Origin: Bacilli bacterium
Lineage (GTDB): Bacteria; Bacillota_I; Bacilli_A; RF39; UBA660
DNA: 11,129 nucleotides
Direction of reading: 5' to 3'
Assembly (NCBI GenBank): GCA_016297695.1
Contig: JAEDGC010000051.1
Coordinates: forward strand, 1-11,129
This document shows, in pieces, positions 1 to 7,927 of this stretch. A program made the position numbers and the translations under genes. The notes under the pieces are model-generated. The model searched no databases. It was not told the origin of the DNA and saw only the letters and a program-made list of their open reading frames with translations. Each line of letters starts with the position of its first letter. The stretch's first letter is position 1.

Positions 1-1
1 A

Positions 2-220
2 TTAAAACTAGCAGAAGAAAAAGCAATCCAAAGAGGATTAGAAAAAGGATTAGAAAAAGGATTAGAACAAGGATTAGAACAAGGATTAGAACAAGGAGAA
101 AAATCATCATCCATAAAAATAGCTAAAGAAATGTTAAAGGATAATATAAATATTGATAAAATATCCTTATATACTAATTTGTCTATTGAAGAAATAAAGA
201 ATATAGCATATTTAATTTAA
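2..220 (+). CDS. Rpn-family PD-(D/E)XK nuclease / putative transposase, C-terminal fragment (5' end outside window)
   Basis: This is an open frame entering from the left edge, with 72 codons before TAA. The visible residues are a charged helix, five tandem Gly-Leu-Glu-Lys/Gln units, then a tail reading about 'IAKEMLKDNINIDKISL' and ending in 'LSIEEIKNIAYLI'. A repeated GLEKG/GLEQG linker followed by an 'IAKxMLK...I..I...T.LS.EEI..I' tail is typical of the C-terminus of Rpn/YhgA-like proteins (recombination-promoting nuclease, 'putative transposase' in many annotations). The catalytic PD-(D/E)XK domain would lie upstream and cannot be checked here. Family members are thought to nick or cut DNA and promote recombination, and are usually accessory and variable. 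It runs convergently to addA and shares a terminator with it. The family call is from tail pattern only; other proteins with GLEKG linkers cannot be excluded. Confidence 0.72.
   Translation, partial: LKLAEEKAIQRGLEKGLEKGLEQGLEQGLEQGEKSSSIKIAKEMLKDNINIDKISLYTNLSIEEIKNIAYLI
35..94 (+). repeat. Five tandem 12-bp repeats inside the Rpn-like gene
   Basis: The unit GGATTAGAAAAA occurs twice (35-58), followed by GGATTAGAACAA three times (59-94). The units differ only at one base (AAA/CAA, Lys/Gln). Each unit is four codons (Gly-Leu-Glu-Lys/Gln), so gain or loss of a unit keeps the frame. The near-identity at DNA level suggests recent expansion by slippage. Confidence 0.9.
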
Positions 221-245
221 AAAAAACTTGTTAATCGAGTTTTTT
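221..245. terminator. Bidirectional Rho-independent terminator between the Rpn-like gene and addA
   Basis: Left arm AAAAAACTTG (221-230), loop TTAAT (231-235), right arm CGAGTTTTTT (236-245): ten pairs with one G-T wobble. On the plus strand the right arm ends in six T; on the minus strand the A run 219-226 gives eight T. The structure begins right after the Rpn stop and contains the addA stop codon (231-233), so it can end both convergent transcripts. Confidence 0.85.
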
Positions 246-3200
246 GAAATGGTCTAGATTAATAGAATACAAATAAATATTTGTTGGTTTATTATATTTA
301 TTTTCAATATAATTTTTATATCCATTTAATTGAATTACATATTCTTTACTGTCTATATTAGATAATTTATAATCAATTATATCAAAATGGTCAGGGTATT
401 CTAATAATAAATCAATAAAACCATGGTAAATAGAATCATTAATTTCAAATCTTATTTCGTGTTCCTTATATATTTTAGCTTCATTAATATTCTTGACTTC
501 CTCATGTTTAAAAAACTTATTAATTTTATCTTTAACTAAGTTATCAACATCTAATTCTTCTAAGTTCATATTATTAAAATCTAAAACTTCAAAAGCATAA
601 TGCATAAAAGTACCAAAATCTAAATTTTTTTGTAATTCTTGTGTTGTTAATTCTTGCATGTTTTTTGAAAAGTGTTTATTTTCTAATAATTTATTATTAA
701 TATCAAGCTCATTAACATTTATTACAGTGTTGTTATCATTAATATAATTTTTATAGTTAAATGTTTTAACTAGATTATAATCATTATTGATGTTTAAAGA
801 ATTTAAATCAATATTTTTAATATATTTTCTTAATTTATCTTTTAAAATATTTAAAATGTAACTATAGCTAGAACAATTTAATAAATCATTACAATTAAGT
901 TCCTCGTTAATTGGAGATATTTTATCATCAAATTCATTTATTAGAATGATTTTTTCCTTAGCTCTTGTTAGTGCTACATAAAATAATCTTATTTTTTCTG
1001 ATAAATTTTCTACGAGTTCATTATTTTTATAAAGAAAGTTAATAAATGTTTTTCCTAATGCATTTTTATAAAAAGGAATATTTAATCCATACTTTCCTGC
1101 AAAGCTAAATAAAGTATCATTATGATTACTAGTAAAATTACTATTAACAAAAGGCAGATATACGTAAGGGTATTCTAATCCTTTGCTTTTATGAATAGTC
1201 ATTATTTTAACGGCATTTGATTCATCGCTATTTATAGACATATTTAATTTATTATCTTTATTTTTTATCAATTCTTCAAAATAATTATTTAAATCATATA
1301 TATCAAATCCAAAATTATTTAAAGACTCAGCATTGTTTAAAAAGTATTCTAATTTAGTCATTCTATCATTGATTTCATAGACAGTAGTTATTTTGTTTAT
1401 AATGTCAAATTTTTCAATTATATTCATTAATAACTCTTTATTAGATATACCATCACATATTAAAGATAATTCTTGACATTTTTTATAAATTTCTGTGTTT
1501 TTAATTTGATTAGAGATAATAATATCAAAAATAACTTCGTCACTCAATCTAAATAGATAACTTCTAGCAATTGAAATGAAGTAGTGTTTAAAACTATTAT
1601 CAAAATTATTTGTCTTAATATGGATTATTAAATTTATGATATTTTTTAAAATAAATATTTCATCATCATTTTTTACATCAACATCTTTATCTATTGATGC
1701 CGGAATTTTAAAACTTTCCAATATTTTTTTAAAATTTTCAAAATGTTTACTTTTATCTATTAATATAACAAAGTCTTTAAATGTTATATCTCGAGTACAC
1801 ATTTCATTATTTTTATAATATGTAACTTGTTCTTTTTTTTCTATTCTTTGCAATATATCTTTAGCAATAATAAATGATTCAATATCTAGTTGACTGTATT
1901 TTTTATCACTATTGTTATAAGATAATATTTCCATATCATAATTATCATTTTTTATATTGTTGTTATAATTAGTATTACCAAAAATCATCTCATGTTCTTT
2001 TTGATAATTAGCACCACCAATCTTGTCCAACATTATATTATTAAATATTAAATTAATATTATTAATAACTTCATTACGTGATCTAAAATTTTTATTTAAA
2101 TCAATTTTAAATCCATTTTGATTATTTTTATATTTATCATATTTATTTTTAAAAATATAGGGATTAGCATTTCTAAAACGATAAATACTTTGTTTAATAT
2201 CACCAACCATATAGACATTATTATTTTGAATTAATGAGATAAATTCTTCTTGAATATCATTAGTATCCTGATACTCATCAATCATTATTTCGAATGTTTT
2301 ATTTTTTATTTCATTTCTTACATCATCATTATTTTTAACAAGTTCAATTGCTTTTAATGCTATATCACTAAATTCATATGAATTATTTTGCAATTTAAAA
2401 TCTAATAATTGTTTGTCAACTTCTTTTAATATATCAATTATTATTTCAGCATATTCTTTAGTACTAAAATAATTTTCTATTAATTCTTTTTTAGAAAAAT
2501 TAAGATGAATTTTAAGCTTTTTCATTTGTTCATCAATAGCTTTTTTTATTTCTTTACCTTCATCACTATATATATTTTTAAATGCTTTAGCTAAATTAAA
2601 ATTAGAAGATTCTATTAATTCATCTAAAGAGTTACTATTAATAAATTCTAAAGTACTATTAATATTCTCGTTCATTTTATCTTCATTTAAAGTTTCATCA
2701 TTTAAATCATCAAGTAAATAGCAAATATTTTCTTTTATACTTAGAATATATTCTTCATATTCATCAATAAAATTATTGATTTTATCTTGATTGTAATAAT
2801 TATCAATGTAGGTATTTAAAAAGTTGTTTTTGTCAATTAAGTTACTTAAACTCTTATAAACGTTGATTATTGATTTTCTAACATCTAAATCATCTTTTAT
2901 ACAAAAATCACTAATTAAATTTATAAATTTTTGGTTTTTTTCTTTATAAAATTTTTCAAAAATACTATCGATAATATTATTTATTTTTGTATTAACAATA
3001 GTGGAGTCAACTATAAAAAAGTCTTTAGAAACATTAAGTAAATAATTGTATTTTTTTACTAAACTTTGAGCAAAAGAATCAAACGTTGTAATATATGCTT
3101 GATCTATTAGTAAACTTTGATCTTTTACGTCATCATTTTCATTAATTATTTTTCTTATTCTTTCTTTCATTTCTTGAGCGGCATTATTTGTAAATGTAAG

Positions 3201-3356
3201 AATTATTAAGTCATTAATATTTATACCTTGTTTTAATATTCTTAAAACTCTTTCTTTTAATACGGTTGTTTTACCACTACCAGCTCCAGCAGATACAATG
3301 ATATTAGTATTTTGCTTATCAACAGCAAGTTGTTGTTCTTTTGTTAAATTACTCAT
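231..3356 (-). CDS. addA: ATP-dependent helicase/nuclease subunit A (AddA)
   Basis: Large subunit of the AddAB (RexAB) complex, which unwinds and trims double-strand DNA ends to make 3' tails for RecA. The UvrD/PcrA-type SF1A motifs are in order: Walker A GAGSGKT (residues 24-30), Ia around TFTN, DEYQDTN (360-366), GDIKQSIYRFR (385-395), NFRSR (423-427), TIHKSKGLE (720-728) and FYVALTRAK (792-800). A C-terminal PD-(D/E)XK nuclease follows, with GTFMHYAF (915-922), GFIDLLL (979-985), DYK (995-997) and the QLNGY motif beginning at 1009, so both activities look intact. At 1041 aa it is shorter than typical AddA (about 1,200). Three in-frame ATGs exist (3365, 3362, 3356). I chose 3356 because AAAGGAG lies 9 nt upstream, while it touches the first ATG. 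This start overlaps the addB stop by 8 nt (ATGAGTAA), implying translational coupling. The gene ends inside a terminator. Confidence 0.96.
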   Translation of the reverse strand: MSNLTKEQQLAVDKQNTNIIVSAGAGSGKTTVLKERVLRILKQGININDLIILTFTNNAAQEMKERIRKIINENDDVKDQSLLIDQAYITTFDSFAQSLVKKYNYLLNVSKDFFIVDSTIVNTKINNIIDSIFEKFYKEKNQKFINLISDFCIKDDLDVRKSIINVYKSLSNLIDKNNFLNTYIDNYYNQDKINNFIDEYEEYILSIKENICYLLDDLNDETLNEDKMNENINSTLEFINSNSLDELIESSNFNLAKAFKNIYSDEGKEIKKAIDEQMKKLKIHLNFSKKELIENYFSTKEYAEIIIDILKEVDKQLLDFKLQNNSYEFSDIALKAIELVKNNDDVRNEIKNKTFEIMIDEYQDTNDIQEEFISLIQNNNVYMVGDIKQSIYRFRNANPYIFKNKYDKYKNNQNGFKIDLNKNFRSRNEVINNINLIFNNIMLDKIGGANYQKEHEMIFGNTNYNNNIKNDNYDMEILSYNNSDKKYSQLDIESFIIAKDILQRIEKKEQVTYYKNNEMCTRDITFKDFVILIDKSKHFENFKKILESFKIPASIDKDVDVKNDDEIFILKNIINLIIHIKTNNFDNSFKHYFISIARSYLFRLSDEVIFDIIISNQIKNTEIYKKCQELSLICDGISNKELLMNIIEKFDIINKITTVYEINDRMTKLEYFLNNAESLNNFGFDIYDLNNYFEELIKNKDNKLNMSINSDESNAVKIMTIHKSKGLEYPYVYLPFVNSNFTSNHNDTLFSFAGKYGLNIPFYKNALGKTFINFLYKNNELVENLSEKIRLFYVALTRAKEKIILINEFDDKISPINEELNCNDLLNCSSYSYILNILKDKLRKYIKNIDLNSLNINNDYNLVKTFNYKNYINDNNTVINVNELDINNKLLENKHFSKNMQELTTQELQKNLDFGTFMHYAFEVLDFNNMNLEELDVDNLVKDKINKFFKHEEVKNINEAKIYKEHEIRFEINDSIYHGFIDLLLEYPDHFDIIDYKLSNIDSKEYVIQLNGYKNYIENKYNKPTNIYLYSINLDHFKKLD

Positions 3357-5715
3357 TGTCATCATCTCCTTTGCTAAGTGTTTGATAATTAAAATCTTTA
3401 TTTTTTACAAAACAAATATCTTTATAATCACAATATTCGCAACCGTCTTTTTTCTTATCAATTTTTAATGGATGTATTTTAAAGTTACTTTCACAAACAG
3501 CATCAATAGCGCTTATTATTAAATTTTTTGCTATATTTAATATTTCATCTTCATTATCAAAAATATTTTTAGTATTTTTAAGTGTTCCATCTTTTTTTAA
3601 AGATAAACCTTTAATAACTTCTGATTTTTCATAAGAATCATCAAAATTACTAATTAAATTAATATTATTAAATGTAATACCATCAAGTTTTAATTTTTTT
3701 TCTTTTTCAATAATTAAATCTTTATTTGGCTCATAATTACTTTTTAGATTTAAAATATGTTGCAAATAAATACCAGCAATATTTATATCATTTTTTAAAT
3801 TTTTTAGAAGATATAAATAAATTGGTAACTGAATTTCTACACCATATTCAATTAGATTTTTCTCAAATTCTGTATTAGAAGTTTTATAATCAATAATTAG
3901 AGCGTTATTATCTAAAAGCAGTAACTTATCAATTATACCAACTATTTTAGTATTAATTTTTCTGTTAATTGGTAATTCTAAAGTTATTTCATGTTTTTCT
4001 AAAGAGTGCTTAGAATGAGAATACTGTTTTTTAATAGTTTTAATTATAAAGTGGATTTCCTTTTTTAAATGCTCAATAAAAAATTTATTTTTATAAGAAT
4101 CTTCAATTTTTTCTTTGTTATCATTGAGATATTTTTCGTAGCATTCATCGATACTTTTATCATCTTTATCTAAACAGTTTTCAAGAACATAATGATAAAT
4201 GTCTCCGATAAATTGTGATAGAGTAGTTTCATATGTATTTATTTTTAAAATGTTATTTAAATAGTATTTAAAAGGACATTCATAGTAGGTTTTAATACTA
4301 GTAGCACTAAAAGAAATGTTATTATTTATCTTATTAATTATTTTATTTTCATCTATTTTAGTAAATTCATTACTGTAAGTGTTGTATAAAGATTCATAAT
4401 TATTATTAAGTATTTCTAGAGTTTCATTTGTTTCATTGAATTTTATTAAATTATCTATTTTTAATGCTAAATTTAATTTATTTATATCATCACTAAAATT
4501 AGAAATAGTGTATTCTTTTTTTGATATTTTTAAATAATCATCATCAATTAAAAAGCTTCTTTTATAAGATGAAAAATTAGAATTGTTTTTAGAAGTTATT
4601 GTTAAATTTTTAATATTTTTAAAAACTTGTAAATATGTTTCTTTAATTATTTTATTATATTCACTAGATGTTTCTAAATAATATGGTTTTATATCATCAT
4701 TAATATAATCTTCATCTTTTTTCAAAATTGGTATACTTCCTAGATTAAATCCAATTAAAAAGACATATTCATCTTCTTGAAATACATTATCTAAAATATT
4801 TGTAACAGTTATTTCTTTTTCATGATGATTGTTAGGTATTATAGTCTTTTTCATTTCAGCTATTAATAATTCTTTTTTATCTTCAATGTTATTACACCAA
4901 TAGTAACTATTTAAAAGATTAAATAATTTATTAAAACAAACTCTATTAACTGCATTATTTTCAATATCATATTGAATTTTTATAGTATTTAATAAACTAT
5001 TAATATCGTTATTTAAATTATTTAAAAAATATTTACCAATTGAAGTATTGTATAAATTATTATTAGAATTAACATAGTAGGGGATATTAAAAGATTTAAA
5101 TATAGTTCTAAGTGTAAAAAAATATTCTTCAGAATAGTTAGCAATATAAATTTTATTAAATGGAATTCCTTGACTTATTAAATTTGCTATATTTTCAGCA
5201 ACATAACATATTTCTTCTTTGATATCATTAAATTCATAAACTTCATGTTTAAAATTATTATTATTTTTATTTATTATAATAACGTTATCAATTTTTTTTA
5301 ACATGTATTCATTAAATTTATTTATATAGTCAAAACCATAAACATAAATTGCATCTTTACTCTTTAAAAGATTAGAAAATAGTTTATCTATTATTAATAG
5401 ATTATTATTTAATAAATCTTCTTTTAATTTTTTTAAAAATAATATTTTATTATTATCAGAAACAATATCATCTATATAATATAAATCATTGATATAGTTT
5501 AAAGCAATATTGTAATTAACATTGTACTTATTCATAACATAGTCAATAGTTTTATTGTTATAATCAAAGAATAGTCCTTTTTTTAAATCTGTAAAATTCA
5601 ATATTTTAATAGATTTTAAAATATTATTTTTATCAATATAATCTAATACTTTGTTTTTTATATTATTTGGAATTATTAAAATTGAATTATTTTTTATACC
5701 ATCTATAAAGTTCAT
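3349..5715 (-). CDS. addB: ATP-dependent helicase/nuclease subunit B (AddB), compact form
   Basis: Partner of AddA in double-strand end resection; in Bacillus this subunit carries the second nuclease, an Fe-S cluster and Chi recognition. The best evidence is the C-terminal Fe-S nuclease: SATSIKTYYECPF with Cys480, GIIDK (Asp596), IIDYKT (609-611 DYK), IQLPIYLYLL (Gln629), then Cys759-x2-Cys762-x5-Cys768, which is the AddB four-Cys arrangement. A degenerate helicase-like segment is visible near 315-335 (VFLIGFNLGSIP). The protein is 788 aa against about 1,150 for Bacillus AddB, and I see no N-terminal GxxGxGKT, so ATP binding by this subunit is doubtful. The ATG at 5715 is preferred to the in-frame GTG at 5724 because that GTG is part of the ribosome binding site. 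The gene lies downstream of RNase J, whose terminator precedes it. It probably has its own weak promoter (candidate -10 TAAAAT at 5747-5742, no convincing -35). Confidence 0.92.
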   Translation of the reverse strand: MNFIDGIKNNSILIIPNNIKNKVLDYIDKNNILKSIKILNFTDLKKGLFFDYNNKTIDYVMNKYNVNYNIALNYINDLYYIDDIVSDNNKILFLKKLKEDLLNNNLLIIDKLFSNLLKSKDAIYVYGFDYINKFNEYMLKKIDNVIIINKNNNNFKHEVYEFNDIKEEICYVAENIANLISQGIPFNKIYIANYSEEYFFTLRTIFKSFNIPYYVNSNNNLYNTSIGKYFLNNLNNDINSLLNTIKIQYDIENNAVNRVCFNKLFNLLNSYYWCNNIEDKKELLIAEMKKTIIPNNHHEKEITVTNILDNVFQEDEYVFLIGFNLGSIPILKKDEDYINDDIKPYYLETSSEYNKIIKETYLQVFKNIKNLTITSKNNSNFSSYKRSFLIDDDYLKISKKEYTISNFSDDINKLNLALKIDNLIKFNETNETLEILNNNYESLYNTYSNEFTKIDENKIINKINNNISFSATSIKTYYECPFKYYLNNILKINTYETTLSQFIGDIYHYVLENCLDKDDKSIDECYEKYLNDNKEKIEDSYKNKFFIEHLKKEIHFIIKTIKKQYSHSKHSLEKHEITLELPINRKINTKIVGIIDKLLLLDNNALIIDYKTSNTEFEKNLIEYGVEIQLPIYLYLLKNLKNDINIAGIYLQHILNLKSNYEPNKDLIIEKEKKLKLDGITFNNINLISNFDDSYEKSEVIKGLSLKKDGTLKNTKNIFDNEDEILNIAKNLIISAIDAVCESNFKIHPLKIDKKKDGCEYCDYKDICFVKNKDFNYQTLSKGDDDNE
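3366..3372 (-). promoter_or_regulatory. Ribosome binding site deciding the addA start
   Basis: On the minus strand AAAGGAG is followed by ATGATGACA and then ATG. The usual spacing of about 9 nt selects the third ATG (3356-3354) and rules out the first, which abuts the site. The site lies within the last codons of addB. Confidence 0.75.
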
Positions 5716-5720
5716 AGCAA

Positions 5721-5727
5721 TCACCTT
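5721..5727 (-). promoter_or_regulatory. Ribosome binding site deciding the addB start
   Basis: Minus-strand AAGGTGA, complementary to the 3' end of 16S rRNA (AGGAGGTGA type), ends 5 nt before the ATG at 5715. It contains the in-frame GTG at 5724-5722, so that GTG is unlikely to be the start. Confidence 0.7.
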
Positions 5728-5773
5728 ATATAAATTTTAACATTTTACCTTAGTTAAATCTATATTTAGACAT

Positions 5774-5797
5774 AAAAAAACTAGAAAAATCTAGTTT
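5774..5797 (-). terminator. Rho-independent terminator of the RNase J gene
   Basis: On the minus strand the eight-base arm AAACTAGA (5797-5790) pairs with TCTAGTTT (5785-5778) around a TTTT loop, and seven T in a row (5780-5774) follow. The stem overlaps the last bases of the stop codon. It separates RNase J transcription from addB. Confidence 0.85.
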
Positions 5798-7472
5798 ATT
5801 TAGTAACTTTAACTTCCATTATTACTGGTAAAATAATTGGGTGTCTACCAGTAAGTTCACTTATGAATGGATGAAGTTCTAAAATTATTTGATTACGTAA
5901 ATCAGTATAATTATAAGCACTTGAGCTTAGAGAGTTATTAACTATTTCGCTTACTTTTCTTTCAATTTTTTGAATTAATTCAGCATTTTCATTAACAAGT
6001 ACAAATCCTCTTGTTGTTATATTAGGTTTGATTAGTAATTCTCTTGTATAAGGATTTATATTTAATATTGTTACTAAAATACCATCTTTACTCATTAATT
6101 TACGATCTTTAATTATTACAGATCCAATATCTCCAATACGTGAACCATCAACATAAACATCACCTGCTTGAACTTTTGGACCTTTTTTTACAATATCATC
6201 TTTAAGTTCAAGAGTATCACCATTTTCTAAAATAAAAATATTTTCTCTAGGTATTCCACAAGATACTCCAATATCTGCATGACTCTTAAGCATTCTATAT
6301 TCGCCATGCATTGGCATAAAATATTCAGGTTTTATTAATCTTAACATTAATTTTAATTCTTCGCTTTTACCATGTCCAGATGCATGGATATCAGAAAATT
6401 CTGAATTAGTAAATACTTTAACACCTTTTAGATATAATTTATTAATTACTTTATTAATACTAGCAGCATTTCCCGGAATAGGGTTAGATGAGAATACAAC
6501 TAAATCATCTGGCATTAAAGTAATTTGTTTATGAACACCATTTGCAATTCTTGATAAAGCAGCAAGTGGTTCACCTTGAGAACCTGTACACAAAATACAT
6601 ATTTCATTTTTTCTTAAATTTTTAGCTTTAGCATAATCAATGATGATACTTTTGTCTGTAATAAGTCCATTATTTAAAGCAAGTTCAATACTTGTTTCCA
6701 TACTTCTACCAAATACTACAATTTTACGGTTATATTTTTTACATGTTTCAACTATGTGTTTTACACGATAAATATTTGAGGCGAATGTTGCAATAATTAT
6801 TCTTGCATGATGTTTAGATACAATATCATCTAAAGCTTCATCAACTAAACTTTCACTTTTAGAAAAACCATCAGATAAAGCATTAGTACTATCACTAAGT
6901 AATAATTTAACACCTTTTTTTCCGATTTCAGCCATTTTATGTAAATCAGCCATTGGCCCAATTGGGGTTAAATCAAATTTAAAATCGCCAGTTTCAAATA
7001 TTGTTCCATTTGGAGTATGAATTGCAAGGGCAAAAGAATCAGGAATAGAGTGAGTAGTAGCTACAAATTCAATATCGAAATTTTTAAATTTAAGATGAGT
7101 ATCACCATCTATTGTTTCAATATTTTTATATCCAATATTTCTGTCTTCTAATTTATTTTTTATTAATTCTGATGCAATTTTAGGAGCATAAATAACTGGA
7201 ATATCTACATTTTGTAGTAAGAAAGTAATACCTCCGATATGATCTTCATGTCCATGAGTTATTATTAAAGCTTTAATTTTTTTCTCATTTTGTTTTAAAT
7301 AAGTTACATCTTGAATTACATAGTCAACACCTAGCAAATCACTTTCTGGAAACATTACACCAGCATCAATTATTAAAAGTTCATCGCCATGTGTGATCAC
7401 ATACATATTTTTTCCAACTTCTCCTAAGCCTCCTAAAGCGACTAGAGACGTAGTGTTTCTATCATTTTTCAT
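5796..7472 (-). CDS. rnj: Ribonuclease J (metallo-beta-lactamase/beta-CASP endo- and 5'-3' exoribonuclease)
   Basis: RNase J is a main mRNA decay and rRNA maturation enzyme of Gram-positive bacteria, acting in the cytoplasm on 5'-monophosphate RNA. At 558 aa it matches family length (B. subtilis RNase J1 about 555). The metallo-beta-lactamase metal ligands are present: HGHEDH (His73, His75, Asp77, His78), His141 in TTHSIPDS, Asp163 in ETGDFKFD, and His389 in MPMHGEYRM. The beta-CASP part shows SDSTNA (193-198), GSQGEP (297-302) and SGHG (365-368). A C-terminal domain follows (about 450-558), as in full-length RNase J. The start ATG at 7472 has GAAAGGAAG a few bases upstream. It has its own promoter (7548-7520) and terminator, so it is a single-gene unit. 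Whether it is J1 or J2 type cannot be settled; the complete active site favours an active J1-like enzyme. Confidence 0.96.
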   Translation of the reverse strand: MKNDRNTTSLVALGGLGEVGKNMYVITHGDELLIIDAGVMFPESDLLGVDYVIQDVTYLKQNEKKIKALIITHGHEDHIGGITFLLQNVDIPVIYAPKIASELIKNKLEDRNIGYKNIETIDGDTHLKFKNFDIEFVATTHSIPDSFALAIHTPNGTIFETGDFKFDLTPIGPMADLHKMAEIGKKGVKLLLSDSTNALSDGFSKSESLVDEALDDIVSKHHARIIIATFASNIYRVKHIVETCKKYNRKIVVFGRSMETSIELALNNGLITDKSIIIDYAKAKNLRKNEICILCTGSQGEPLAALSRIANGVHKQITLMPDDLVVFSSNPIPGNAASINKVINKLYLKGVKVFTNSEFSDIHASGHGKSEELKLMLRLIKPEYFMPMHGEYRMLKSHADIGVSCGIPRENIFILENGDTLELKDDIVKKGPKVQAGDVYVDGSRIGDIGSVIIKDRKLMSKDGILVTILNINPYTRELLIKPNITTRGFVLVNENAELIQKIERKVSEIVNNSLSSSAYNYTDLRNQIILELHPFISELTGRHPIILPVIMEVKVTK

Positions 7473-7519
7473 AAAATCTTCCTTTCAATATTAAGAATAA
7501 AAGTTGTTTCGACTTGATA

Positions 7520-7548
7520 ATTATAGCGCAAAAAACTTTTCTTGTCCA
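7520..7548 (-). promoter_or_regulatory. Sigma-A promoter of the RNase J gene
   Basis: On the minus strand TGGACA (7548-7543, one mismatch to TTGACA), a 17-nt spacer, and a perfect TATAAT (7525-7520). Predicted transcription start is near 7513, giving a leader of about 40 nt. Confidence 0.8.
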
Positions 7549-7557
7549 CTGTTTATG

Positions 7558-7566
7558 TGATATACT
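7558..7566 (+). promoter_or_regulatory. Extended -10 promoter of the pilin-ftsY-ylxM operon
   Basis: TGATATACT matches the extended -10 form TGnTATAAT with one mismatch. No good -35 lies 17 nt upstream (TTTCTT at 7538-7543). Predicted start is near 7573, only about 10 nt before the chosen ATG, so the leader would be very short. The upstream part overlaps the -35 of the divergent RNase J promoter. Confidence 0.5.
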
Positions 7567-7582
7567 TTAAATGGTGATGATT

Positions 7583-7915
7583 ATGAATAAAAAAGGATTT
7601 ACTTTACCAGAATTACTTGGAGTAATAGTAGTGTTATCAGTTATTATTGGAATTGCAGGTATGAGTGTTTTAACAATTATGAATAAAGCAGTCAATAAAG
7701 CATTAGAAGAAATGAAAGATAATTTAAAAGATGCTGCTTTAACTTGTTATTTAGATACTAAAGATACAGATAAATGTAATACACCAGAAAAATTAAAAGA
7801 TTCTAATTATTTTGAAGATGATAAAGGTTATTGTTTAGATAAAAATATAACTATTTCATTTGATAGTAACAATGATGATTATACAGCTTCAGTTAATGGT
7901 AATTGTAGTAAGTAG
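7583..7915 (+). CDS. Type IV pilin-like / pseudopilin protein with prepilin cleavage motif
   Basis: The N-terminus MNKKGFTLPELL carries the class III signal read by prepilin peptidase: short basic leader, cut between Gly5 and Phe6, Glu at mature position 5. A hydrophobic helix follows (about 10-32), which anchors the subunit in the membrane and packs the pilus core. The fourth mature residue is Pro where Ile or Val is common; Pro is tolerated in the family. The 110-aa protein has a small polar C-terminal domain with Cys55, Cys65, Cys84 and Cys108, probably disulfide paired. ATG at 7583 is chosen over in-frame ATGs at 7571 and 7577 because GGTGA lies 5 nt upstream and the leader then has normal length. 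It sits alone, 12 nt before ftsY, with no comG or pil genes in view. It could serve a ComG-like DNA-uptake pseudopilus, a pilus, or a stand-alone surface role. Confidence 0.8.
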   Translation: MNKKGFTLPELLGVIVVLSVIIGIAGMSVLTIMNKAVNKALEEMKDNLKDAALTCYLDTKDTDKCNTPEKLKDSNYFEDDKGYCLDKNITISFDSNNDDYTASVNGNCSK

Positions 7916-7927
7916 GGAGGTTTTTAA

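Noticed and set aside
1636..1818. 60-codon open frame on the plus strand
   Set aside because: It lies wholly inside addA on the other strand, has a Ser/Phe/Ile-rich composition from reading AT-rich codons backwards, and has no convincing ribosome binding site.
5715..5770. Promoter for addB
   Set aside because: A promoter is expected after the RNase J terminator. Several -10-like AT stretches exist (TAAAAT, TATATA) but none has a credible -35 at proper spacing, so no site was listed.
7501..7515. Small imperfect hairpin AAGTTG/CGACTT in the RNase J leader
   Set aside because: It has only six pairs with a wobble on the plus strand and a mismatch on the minus strand, where the transcript would be, so it is too weak to call.
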